The notes beneath the pieces are model-generated. The model was not told where the DNA came from and did not search any database. It saw only the letters and a program-made list of their open reading frames with translations. This document shows, in pieces, positions 53,697-60,634 of a stretch of DNA of 64,000 nucleotides; position 1 is the stretch's first letter; every line of letters begins with the position of its first letter. This stretch comes from Oceanobacter mangrovi. GTDB lineage: Bacteria > Pseudomonadota > Gammaproteobacteria > Pseudomonadales > Oceanobacteraceae. The stretch covers positions 1 to 64,000 of the forward strand of contig NZ_JAHXZR010000010.1 in assembly GCF_019740315.1 (NCBI RefSeq), given 5' to 3'. Position numbers and translations under genes: made by a program.

Positions 53697-55496
53697 CTAC
53701 CCCCCGTTCAGCTGTGCCCACTGTTCCAAATCTGCCGGTGACATACCGCCGTCTGCGTTGATGGTTACACCACCCCAGTGGGTACCGCCGGTGCCGCTGA
53801 CCATTCCGGCCACGGACTGGCGCACGGATGGCAGGTCGCTGGCGGCCTTGTTGTCGCTGAGTGGCTGAATCTCCGGGCTGTCTGAAAATGGGTTCAGGTC
53901 GGAAAAGCTGAAGTCAAAATCGACCAGCTCTTTAAAGTCATCGATCAGGCCGACCACATAGGCTTTGATTTTTTCCAGCTTTTCCAGAATTGCCTGGCCC
54001 CATTCGGTGGTTTCCATCCAGCTGTGGAACTGGTCGAACCATTTGCCCAGAATTTTCCACGCGCCGGTGTATTCCCCGACCTTGTAAACCAGCCAGCCCA
54101 GCACGGCACCTACTGCGGCGATCAGTGCCACGGTTCCCCATAGTGGTGATGTGGTGATAGCGATCACGGCAGACATTGCCATCCAGCCCACGCGCAAAAT
54201 GCCGACCATTCTGGCCAGCCCCCAAATGACCTTGGCCACGGTGCCAAGAAACAACATGCCCGCCCAGGCGGCACGACCAATACCTACAACCATGGACATA
54301 AAGCCCACGGCGCCGGTCAGCAGCAGCACGCCCAGAGTGGCCAGTCCAATCCATTTGGTCAGGTGCGGGAATTCCTGGGTCCATCCCATGACCACGGTCA
54401 GCCCGTCGGTCATGGTTCCCAGCACGTCGTTGATGGTTGGCAGCAGGGCTGAACCGAATGCAATGCGCACGCCCTTGGTGACGGCCTCGAACTGGTCCCA
54501 CGGGTCGACCATTTCGCTGGCCATATCGGCGGCGTTTTGCATACCGGTGTTGCGGCCCAGTTTAGTGATGCTGGCACTGAGGCCGTCTGTTTTATCAATC
54601 AACCCTGAAATCAGAGCTACAGCCTCACCTGATCCAAACGCGTCTTTCAGTGCACCGCTTTGGCTAACATCTGTAAGATTTGAATACTTGTTATTGATTC
54701 GTCCGAGTATTTCGACCATTGGTAATAGTCGGCCCTGGCTGTCGGTAAATTGCAGCCCTAACTTCTCTTGTGCCTTACCCGCGTTTTCCAAAAATGCCCG
54801 GTATTTGGTAGCAGCCTCCGACCCGCTCATGCTGGCCTGCAGTGTTCCAAGGATGGCGATCTGTTCAGATATATCGACACCTGCTGATTTTGCAGTTGCT
54901 CCTAATGCACTGAACGCCCCAGACATTTGTGAACCGGTGGTTTTGAACATTTGCACCGCCAGCGCGGTCTGGCCGGTCAGCTGCTCCACCCACTGGGCCT
55001 TGCCCATCTTGTTGGCCTGGTCCTGAAAGATGCCGTACATGGTGCCCATGTAACCGGTGATGGTGGCGGCGTCCGCCTTGGTGCCCTTGGCCAGCACGTT
55101 GCTGGCTTCGGTAAATTTGGCCAGCTCGCCGTTAGTCAGGCCTCCAATGGCGCTCTGGATGTCGTAGCTTGAGCGAACAAAGTCGGCGGCGCTTTCGCCG
55201 TATTGCACGGAAAAATCCAGCGCGGATTTTTTCAACGTGGCCAGTTCAGAATCGATCACGCCCAGGCTTCGCACTTCACCCAGCGCGTTGTCCATTTCAT
55301 GGACCGGTTCCATCAGCGTTTTGATACTGAAGAAGGCGGCCCCCATACCAATAGCGCCGCCCCGGATAGCGTCAAATCCGGCGTTGGCGTTGCGCTTTAC
55401 GCCGTCCAGGCTTTTGCTGATGTTGCCCAGTGGGCCGCTGGCCTGATCGGTCATGCCCACGGTGAACATCAGTTTTTCAAGTGCGGTGACGCTCAT
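53697..55496 (-). CDS. Phage tail tape measure protein
   Basis: From the ATG at 55496 (MSVTALEKLMFTVGMTD) the protein has 599 residues. It contains the TP901-type core: ADFVRSSYDIQSAIGGLTNGELAKFTEASNVLAKGT, then FKTTGSQMSGAFSALGATAKSAGVDISEQIAILGTLQASM. A hydrophobic stretch in the middle (LATLGVLLLTGAVGFMSMVV... VAKVIWGLARMVG) is typical. It sets the tail length. The size fits a contractile tail of modest length. The frame begins 30 bases earlier, at 55526, but the methionine chosen is the conserved start. Confidence 0.9.
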   Translation of the reverse strand: MSVTALEKLMFTVGMTDQASGPLGNISKSLDGVKRNANAGFDAIRGGAIGMGAAFFSIKTLMEPVHEMDNALGEVRSLGVIDSELATLKKSALDFSVQYGESAADFVRSSYDIQSAIGGLTNGELAKFTEASNVLAKGTKADAATITGYMGTMYGIFQDQANKMGKAQWVEQLTGQTALAVQMFKTTGSQMSGAFSALGATAKSAGVDISEQIAILGTLQASMSGSEAATKYRAFLENAGKAQEKLGLQFTDSQGRLLPMVEILGRINNKYSNLTDVSQSGALKDAFGSGEAVALISGLIDKTDGLSASITKLGRNTGMQNAADMASEMVDPWDQFEAVTKGVRIAFGSALLPTINDVLGTMTDGLTVVMGWTQEFPHLTKWIGLATLGVLLLTGAVGFMSMVVGIGRAAWAGMLFLGTVAKVIWGLARMVGILRVGWMAMSAVIAITTSPLWGTVALIAAVGAVLGWLVYKVGEYTGAWKILGKWFDQFHSWMETTEWGQAILEKLEKIKAYVVGLIDDFKELVDFDFSFSDLNPFSDSPEIQPLSDNKAASDLPSVRQSVAGMVSGTGGTHWGGVTINADGGMSPADLEQWAQLNGG

Positions 55497-55503
55497 TGTG
55501 TGC

Positions 55504-55761
55504 TCACTTGCTGAATGCCTTGGCAATGCCGTTGGCTATGGCATTGGTCTGGTTTTGAAACAGGTCATGGTGTAGCCACACCGCCCCGGCCAGTTCGTCT
55601 TCGGTCGGGTTGGTGGTGTTGAAGTAATACCGGGCCAGCACAAGCGCCTGGCCCAGCTGGTTTTCCTTTAACGCCTGTACTGCCCGGTTTATGCCTTTAC
55701 CGTGATGGTTACCTGCGGCTTGATGAAGCGCGCCGCGATATTTAAGCACTCTCCGATGCAA
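55504..55761 (-). CDS. Phage tail-assembly protein, DUF6890-like, probably 5'-truncated
   Basis: The last 85 codons of this frame (from a TTG at 55761) include QALVLARYYFNTTNPTEDELAGAVWLHHDL, a pattern like DUF6890 proteins found directly before tape measures. The frame is open upstream to the dam stop codon at 55807, reading QYETSASWYLLHRRVLK, with no good start. I infer that the gene lost its 5' end when the second phage inserted here. A short 32-codon frame also occurs at 55689-55787 in another register. Confidence in the start is low. Confidence 0.5.
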   Translation of the reverse strand: MHRRVLKYRGALHQAAGNHHGKGINRAVQALKENQLGQALVLARYYFNTTNPTEDELAGAVWLHHDLFQNQTNAIANGIAKAFSK

Positions 55762-55806
55762 TAAATACCACGACGCACTTGTTTCATACTGTGCAATGAA
55801 TTTGCA

Positions 55807-56580
55807 TCAACCAGCTTCCGTCCAATAGATCAGTTCCTTCACTGGCTTTGAATTCGCCTCGTCGGCTCCGCCGATGGTGTATCGATAATCGACCTCTTTC
55901 AGAGGGATTCCTGAAAATAGTTTTCTGATCTCAGGATGACTGTTGATGCTGAGGACCATACGTCCTTTGAGCGTATGAGAAAGTTCAGCCAAGGCCTCGT
56001 ATTCCTGCCAGCCAAACTCGATTCCATAACCTTCAGTCTCCCAGTACGGTGGGTCACAGTAGAACACAGTAGACTCGCTATCGTACTTATTGATCAGGCG
56101 TTTCCAGTCGAGTTGCTCAATGTATGTTCGTGTGAGTCTCAAGTGAGCATCTTCCAGATCCCGTTCAAGGCTCAGCAAATTGAACCTGGGCGCTGCTGTT
56201 CTCGCTATGCCAAAGGTTGGCCCTTCAACTTTGGCTCCGAAGGCCATTTTTTGGACATAGAGAAATCGCGCAGCTCGTTGAATATCAGTCAACGATTCTG
56301 GTGGTACTGAACGGATCTTGTTCCAGTTCTCTCGGCTAATAAGCACCCATTTGAACTGACTGTAAAGTTCGCCAAAGTGATGCTTAACCACCCGATATAG
56401 ATTAGCCAGGTCGCCGTTTAGATCATTCAAGACCTCAACCTTGCTGGGCTCTTTGGCGAAGAATATCGCTGCTGCGCCAGCAAATGGTTCGACATAACAA
56501 GTATGTTCGCCCAATAGAGGTAGTATGTGTTTTGCCAGTTTTCTCTTACCGCCTGGCCACGGAAATATGGGCTTTGCCAT
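55807..56580 (-). CDS. DNA adenine methylase (phage Dam)
   Basis: From the ATG at 56580 the protein has 257 residues and is a D12-class N6-adenine methyltransferase. The SAM-binding FVEPFAGAAAIFFAK and the catalytic DPPYW are present, with MAKPIFPWPGGKRKLAKHI at the start. It probably protects phage DNA against host restriction or alters gene control; the recognition site is unknown. Its start lies inside the com gene, with a GGAGAG ribosome binding site that sits in a hairpin (56556-56595). The long frame starting at 56610 is rejected. Confidence 0.92.
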   Translation of the reverse strand: MAKPIFPWPGGKRKLAKHILPLLGEHTCYVEPFAGAAAIFFAKEPSKVEVLNDLNGDLANLYRVVKHHFGELYSQFKWVLISRENWNKIRSVPPESLTDIQRAARFLYVQKMAFGAKVEGPTFGIARTAAPRFNLLSLERDLEDAHLRLTRTYIEQLDWKRLINKYDSESTVFYCDPPYWETEGYGIEFGWQEYEALAELSHTLKGRMVLSINSHPEIRKLFSGIPLKEVDYRYTIGGADEANSKPVKELIYWTEAG

Positions 56581-56716
56581 GTTTCTCTCCGTGGCGCTCT
56601 GGGCGCTCATTGATGATGTTTAGACGTTTGCATCGCGGACACACGATTTCAATCGATCCGCAGTCCTGCGACTTAAAAAGTAGTTTCTTGCAACTGGTGC
56701 AACGATATTCAAGCAT
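56546..56716 (-). CDS. com: Com-family zinc-finger translational regulator
   Basis: From the ATG at 56716 the protein has 56 residues and matches Mu Com: MLEYRCTSCKKLLFKSQDCG... IEIVCPRCKRLNII with two CxxC pairs for zinc. In Mu, Com binds mRNA and unfolds a hairpin so that mom is translated. Here the overlapping downstream gene is a DNA adenine methylase instead of Mom, with 35 bases of overlap. The ribosome binding site of com itself is weak. A terminator separates it from the tail genes, so com and dam probably have their own promoter. Confidence 0.85.
   Translation of the reverse strand: MLEYRCTSCKKLLFKSQDCGSIEIVCPRCKRLNIINERPERHGEKHGKAHISVARR
56556..56595 (-). promoter_or_regulatory. 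RNA hairpin over the dam ribosome binding site
   Basis: On the minus strand GCCACGGA pairs with TCCGTGGC (8 bp, plus a G-U and an A-U pair inside). The loop contains the dam ATG (56578-56580), and the stem begins the GGAGAG ribosome binding site. The arrangement resembles the Mu mom translation-initiation hairpin that Com opens. Confidence 0.65.
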
Positions 56717-56799
56717 GTGAAAAACATCTGATAAACTGCCTCGGCTTGTACAAGCGCGGAAGCCTTGGTTAATCACAGTGCTTGGTTCGCTGTGGTTGG

Positions 56800-56830
56800 C
56801 GTCACCTACCGGTTGCAGCCGGTGGGTGTC
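56800..56830 (-). other. Strong hairpin upstream of com
   Basis: CACC-ACCGG and CCGGT-GGTG halves form a near-perfect stem around TTGCAG (56801-56830) about 85 bases before com. No T run follows. It may be in the com leader or be a regulator site. Confidence 0.4.
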
Positions 56831-56881
56831 GCTTCCGTTTCCTGTCTAACAGACTGTTACTTTTAAGCCTTCTTTTCTAAT

Positions 56882-56905
56882 AAAGGGCTTTATAAAAGCC
56901 CTTTA
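56882..56905 (-). terminator. Terminator of the siphophage tail operon
   Basis: AAAGGGCTTT and AAAGCCCTTT form a 10-bp stem with a tiny loop directly at the stop of the 75-aa gene. On the minus strand it is followed by ATTAGAAAAG. It separates the tail genes from com-dam. Confidence 0.7.
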
Positions 56906-57130
56906 GATCTCGATTTCATAGAAAGCCAACCCTGGCACCTTAGCCACGACTCTCCCAGCCTGAATCATCGCCTTGTCACCAACGCTAACCGTATCCCCCT
57001 GAACCTTGATTGTGTCGCCGCTGCGCAGTGTGACGATGCTGGTGCCATCTGTATTGACGGTCGTGATGGTGACAATGGTCTTGGCTCCGGGAGCCAGCAG
57101 TTTATTCAAGCGTGTCCAAGGGTTACTCAT
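56903..57130 (-). CDS. Small phage tail protein of unknown function
   Basis: This 75-residue protein is strand-rich (KTIVTITTVNTDGTSIVTLRSGDTIKVQGDTVSVGDKAMIQ), with a compact beta-barrel look. Its start overlaps the stop of the 585-aa gene (ATGA-type, 57127-57130). In transposable siphophages a gene of this size follows the tail hub-like gene, and the same order is seen here. A possible role is in the tail-tip complex. Confidence 0.65.
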   Translation of the reverse strand: MSNPWTRLNKLLAPGAKTIVTITTVNTDGTSIVTLRSGDTIKVQGDTVSVGDKAMIQAGRVVAKVPGLAFYEIEI

Positions 57131-58884
57131 GCGCTGTATTCCTCCCAGCCGACCGGCTGATCTAGCGTTACGGTCTGACGGACTTTGGCGTTGTTTCTAC
57201 CAGGAACCGAGATCCGCACACCACTGACGTAGGCCCGAAAATCCTTGGCGCTGTTGTTGTGTTGAACAGCAGCGGTCATACCTGGGAGTACCAGACCGGG
57301 TTGACCAGTTTCAGGTAACAGCACCTCCAGATCGTGTGTGAGCCGGTCACCGCTTTGGCCTAGTTCGGTTTTACCTCGGTTGGTATTGCATTCAACTGCA
57401 GTAATCCAGCCATCCGTAATGTCGCTGGATGGACTGTCCCCTGAGGTGCCCTGACGGGTAATCATGGCACTGACGCCTTCACTTTCGCCGCTGACGAATA
57501 CCGCGTTGTAGAGCACGCCAGGCACTTCTGAAACGGAGACATTGGTCACTTGGCTTTCGTGGATCGTGACGTCCATGTCAGAGGCTTGCAGGTACCATGG
57601 CTCAACCGGATAACGAGGTTTCACAACGATGGTGTCGACTGCTGGATCGGTCTGGACAATGCCGCCAGCAGCGCTGGCCAGCTTCTTGATGACTGCCATG
57701 GGCGTCAGGCTTTGATAGCTGAAGGAGGCGTTGGCCATTGTCCAGTCGGGTAACCCAGTGACAGCCCAGTCCAACGTAAATCCCGTGCCAGTCAGCTCGG
57801 CCGTGGCGGCTTGAACGGCTGTTGTTGTCGTGATGCTTTTCGTCTGTTCCGGTGCATAGGACGCGGTTAGATATTGGCTGCGCGAATAGCCGGTGATGTT
57901 GAAGCGCCGATTTAACTGGTCGTTACTGATGGACTTGCTCTCATCAACTTTGGCGACGAAAAACTCCCACCTGTATCCGTTGATCAGAATCGCCAGCTCT
58001 TTGCGGCCGCTACGATCCCGGCGCAATAGATCTGCGGTTGCCTCATTCAATGCCTGGGCCGAGAGCTTCCAGCCGACTGAATCCAAATCAGCATCGATGG
58101 CGATATCAGCCAATGCCAGCGGTGTTTCATCGGGCAACGTGTAGGTTTGTACGCTGTTCATAATGATATGGGTCTCTGCTGCATTGGGATCGGGTGCGAT
58201 CCCCAGCGGGATCTGGGATGGATAGCTGACGCTGGTGTCGTTGCCGTATTCGTTGGTTGTTAGCCAGCCAGCTTCCGTCATACGACGTTTTTCCGGTGGC
58301 TGGTATGCCCGCAGAATTGCCTGACTAAATACCGGAATGGCCGCACGCCTAGTGAGATCCTCACCGGCCCAATTGATGATTGAGCTGGGGATATGCGGAG
58401 CGTCGTCAAATTCAATGATGGTACTGGCATCGACGAACAGTTCAGCAGCTCGTAACGCGCCGGCATCAGGTCGGGTTGCATACGGGTTCACAACCAGATT
58501 CTGCAGTTCAATGTCGCGGCTTTTCAGCGTGATCTGTGTTGATGCGAACAGCAAAAAATCGCTGAACACCGGTTGGCTGGCTTCTGCCAACAACAGCTGG
58601 GATGGCTGACAAATCGGCCTGGCTTGTTGCCAGTTAATGCTGGTTAATTGCTGCTGATACTCACCTGGCTGGAAGCGGATTTGAGCCAGCTGCAACAGTT
58701 CCAGTGGCTTGCCGTAGCAGATGGCATTATCCCGGGTTTTAAAATCAGCCACAGCCGCCGCTGTCTCCACTGCGTTGCGCTTGGTTGGATACGCCCTAAC
58801 CGAACACTGGGCCGACGTCCGTAATTCGTCAGCAGCCTGGTAATGAATACCTGCTGCCGTAGAAAGCCCTGGCACCCAGCTCAT
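57127..58884 (-). CDS. Phage tail-tip/hub protein
   Basis: This 585-residue protein begins MSWVPGLSTAAGIHYQAADEL. The middle has a domain reading LLRRDRSGRKELAILINGYRWEFFVAKVDESKSI, and the C-terminal part has GDRLTHDLEVLLPETGQPGLVLPGMTAAV. The pattern (large, strand-rich with a hub-like middle) and the position before the 75-aa gene fit tail proteins of Mu-like siphophages. The ends overlap neighbours by four bases. I did not find a single diagnostic domain, so the function is inferred from context. Confidence 0.65.
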   Translation of the reverse strand: MSWVPGLSTAAGIHYQAADELRTSAQCSVRAYPTKRNAVETAAAVADFKTRDNAICYGKPLELLQLAQIRFQPGEYQQQLTSINWQQARPICQPSQLLLAEASQPVFSDFLLFASTQITLKSRDIELQNLVVNPYATRPDAGALRAAELFVDASTIIEFDDAPHIPSSIINWAGEDLTRRAAIPVFSQAILRAYQPPEKRRMTEAGWLTTNEYGNDTSVSYPSQIPLGIAPDPNAAETHIIMNSVQTYTLPDETPLALADIAIDADLDSVGWKLSAQALNEATADLLRRDRSGRKELAILINGYRWEFFVAKVDESKSISNDQLNRRFNITGYSRSQYLTASYAPEQTKSITTTTAVQAATAELTGTGFTLDWAVTGLPDWTMANASFSYQSLTPMAVIKKLASAAGGIVQTDPAVDTIVVKPRYPVEPWYLQASDMDVTIHESQVTNVSVSEVPGVLYNAVFVSGESEGVSAMITRQGTSGDSPSSDITDGWITAVECNTNRGKTELGQSGDRLTHDLEVLLPETGQPGLVLPGMTAAVQHNNSAKDFRAYVSGVRISVPGRNNAKVRQTVTLDQPVGWEEYSA

Positions 58885-59618
58885 ACACTGAAAGGCCCGG
58901 AGCTTTTCGGACGCCAGAACGGCACCGCTACCAAGGTGACGCTCCCAGAGACAACGGTACCGGCCTCAGCTGCTGGCCAGGTAGGCTCAGCTCCCAGAGT
59001 CCCCAGATTAGCCGCTTCGTAAACGTACCCATTGGGCGCTGTTGGATGAACGCGATCACCTTCACCCAAGGTCAGACCGGTTTCAAAATCGACGCCATAA
59101 TCGTCCAGAGCGGTCACCAGCAACTGCCCGCTGTAGCCGTTCCATTCCAGCGTATAAGAGCCATCGGTGGACGATTGCGTGGGCGGCAGTAAGTATGGCG
59201 GTACGGCATCCAGTGCAATGGCGTAAACGGCGCGGGATACACCTTGACCTTCAATCAACACCGAGCCAGAGAACGTTTTGGCCTCGCCATCGCCACCTTG
59301 GCTGTCTCCTGATGTAAATTCGATAGAAGCCTGCCCGGCATCATAGACATAGCCATCAACCCACAGCAGCCCGTTCAGCAATGCCGAGTTCGTGGTTCCA
59401 AATGCCACTAATCGATAGACCTCACCCTGCACGATATCAGCCAGCGAAAACCGAATAACATCTGAATCAACGTACAAAATCAGATCCGGCTGAATGGCTG
59501 AAATAAACTGCACCACCCACGCAGTTGCATCGCCAGATAAATCAAGATTGTGCTGCAGCTCTACCATGACGACAGGATCAACAGCCAACGTTGCAGTCGG
59601 AGCCATAAACACGTCCAT
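58881..59618 (-). CDS. Phage tail protein of unknown function
   Basis: This 245-residue protein is rich in beta strands (YRLVAFGTTNSALLNGLLWVDGYVYDAGQASIEF, VLIEGQGVSRAVYAIALD) and ends WRPKSSGPFSV. The strings of GYVYEAANLGTLGAEPTWP and VVSGSVTLVA suggest carbohydrate-binding-like repeat elements. It overlaps its neighbours in the operon and is probably a tail-tip component. Confidence 0.55.
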   Translation of the reverse strand: MDVFMAPTATLAVDPVVMVELQHNLDLSGDATAWVVQFISAIQPDLILYVDSDVIRFSLADIVQGEVYRLVAFGTTNSALLNGLLWVDGYVYDAGQASIEFTSGDSQGGDGEAKTFSGSVLIEGQGVSRAVYAIALDAVPPYLLPPTQSSTDGSYTLEWNGYSGQLLVTALDDYGVDFETGLTLGEGDRVHPTAPNGYVYEAANLGTLGAEPTWPAAEAGTVVSGSVTLVAVPFWRPKSSGPFSV

Positions 59619-60634
59619 TACTGCCAGTCCTCCAGTTCCATGGAGACAATAACTCTGGCGTTACTGGGCAGCGGGGCCATGATGCAGGTCTTACCTGCCA
59701 GCTCGAATTCCGACGTCAGCAAATCCCCTCCGCTGTAAATCCGCGGTGAAAAGTCCCGGCCCTGTGAAGTGGACTCAGTAGCCGAGGATTTCGCTAACTG
59801 CGGGAAATACAGCAGCATAGGCAGGAGCGAATGCTGCATTTTTGTTTCGTCGTTGGTTGATGTTGACGCCCAAATATCCAGCGCCTGGATCGGCTGATAA
59901 ACAATAGAATCAGCATTGTCCTCGCCAACGCCATGGTATTGAGCAAACACTGCCGCATTGCCAGCCAAATACCCCGCAGGCACGGCATTGTCATGATCTC
60001 GTAAAACACACGCACTGTCATATTGATCCCAACTGCACGATTTATACGAGCCAAGACACCCACCCATTGCAATGAAATTTCCGATTGATGCTGCCGACAT
60101 ATCCCCCAACCCGCGCAAACTACGCGTCGCACCAATCGCGAGACAAGTAATATCGTAGTAATTCCTGTTTTCTTCAGAGTAGATCCATCCTGCCGTTAGT
60201 CGAGAAAACCAGAAAATAGCAACATGCTCATTTGCAATTGCCGCCCACCCAGCCGCACCAATTTTATAGAGACCCTGACGATCACTGCGCGACAGCAGAG
60301 CACTAATATCGGCAATCGCATACGGGCCGGTGCGACCGTTCACCGGCGTCACAGTGTCCGCCATACCATCCGCAATAAACAGACTGGCCTCGAAATATTC
60401 CGAGCTGCTGCCATCGTCAGCAACAACCCCAAATACTCCAGACTCCCCAGCATTCGTGAAAACCACCGCACCACCGTTGGCCCAATCATCCAGCACGACA
60501 GACCAGCCAGCGGCTGGTTGAGCGCCATACCCATCAACTAGGACTGCCTTGAAAATATCGTATGCTCCCTGAGCATTGGTTGTCGTGGGGGCTCCGGCAT
60601 CGTCACCCCGATATAAACGTGGTTGCACTGCCAT
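59618..60634 (-). CDS. Phage tail protein of unknown function
   Basis: This 338-residue protein starts MAVQPRLYRGDDAGAPTTTNAQGAYDIFKAVLVDGY. It contains a domain with repeated Asp/Gly loops (YDITCLAIGATRSLRGLGDMSAASIGNFIAMGG). It is coupled to both neighbours by start/stop overlap. In transposable siphophages a protein of similar size sits between the large tail protein and the hub-like protein. No function can be assigned from the sequence. Confidence 0.55.
   Translation of the reverse strand: MAVQPRLYRGDDAGAPTTTNAQGAYDIFKAVLVDGYGAQPAAGWSVVLDDWANGGAVVFTNAGESGVFGVVADDGSSSEYFEASLFIADGMADTVTPVNGRTGPYAIADISALLSRSDRQGLYKIGAAGWAAIANEHVAIFWFSRLTAGWIYSEENRNYYDITCLAIGATRSLRGLGDMSAASIGNFIAMGGCLGSYKSCSWDQYDSACVLRDHDNAVPAGYLAGNAAVFAQYHGVGEDNADSIVYQPIQALDIWASTSTNDETKMQHSLLPMLLYFPQLAKSSATESTSQGRDFSPRIYSGGDLLTSEFELAGKTCIMAPLPSNARVIVSMELEDWQ

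Larger units (their letters stand above)
46219..55780 (-). mobile_element. P2/K139-like prophage, distal tail and baseplate part
   Basis: Eleven minus-strand genes with start/stop overlaps encode tape measure, DUF2590-type protein, gpJ, gpI, fibre, further baseplate proteins and a gpV-like spike. Between them and the tRNA are about 550 bases of non-coding DNA with direct repeats. The sheath, tube and chaperone genes that should precede the tape measure are missing, replaced by a second phage module. The prophage end at the tRNA is inferred; the second attachment site lies outside the window. Confidence 0.6.

Noticed and set aside
55689-55787. A 32-codon frame after dam
   Set aside because: No ribosome binding site and no family; could be a leftover of the truncated tail gene region.
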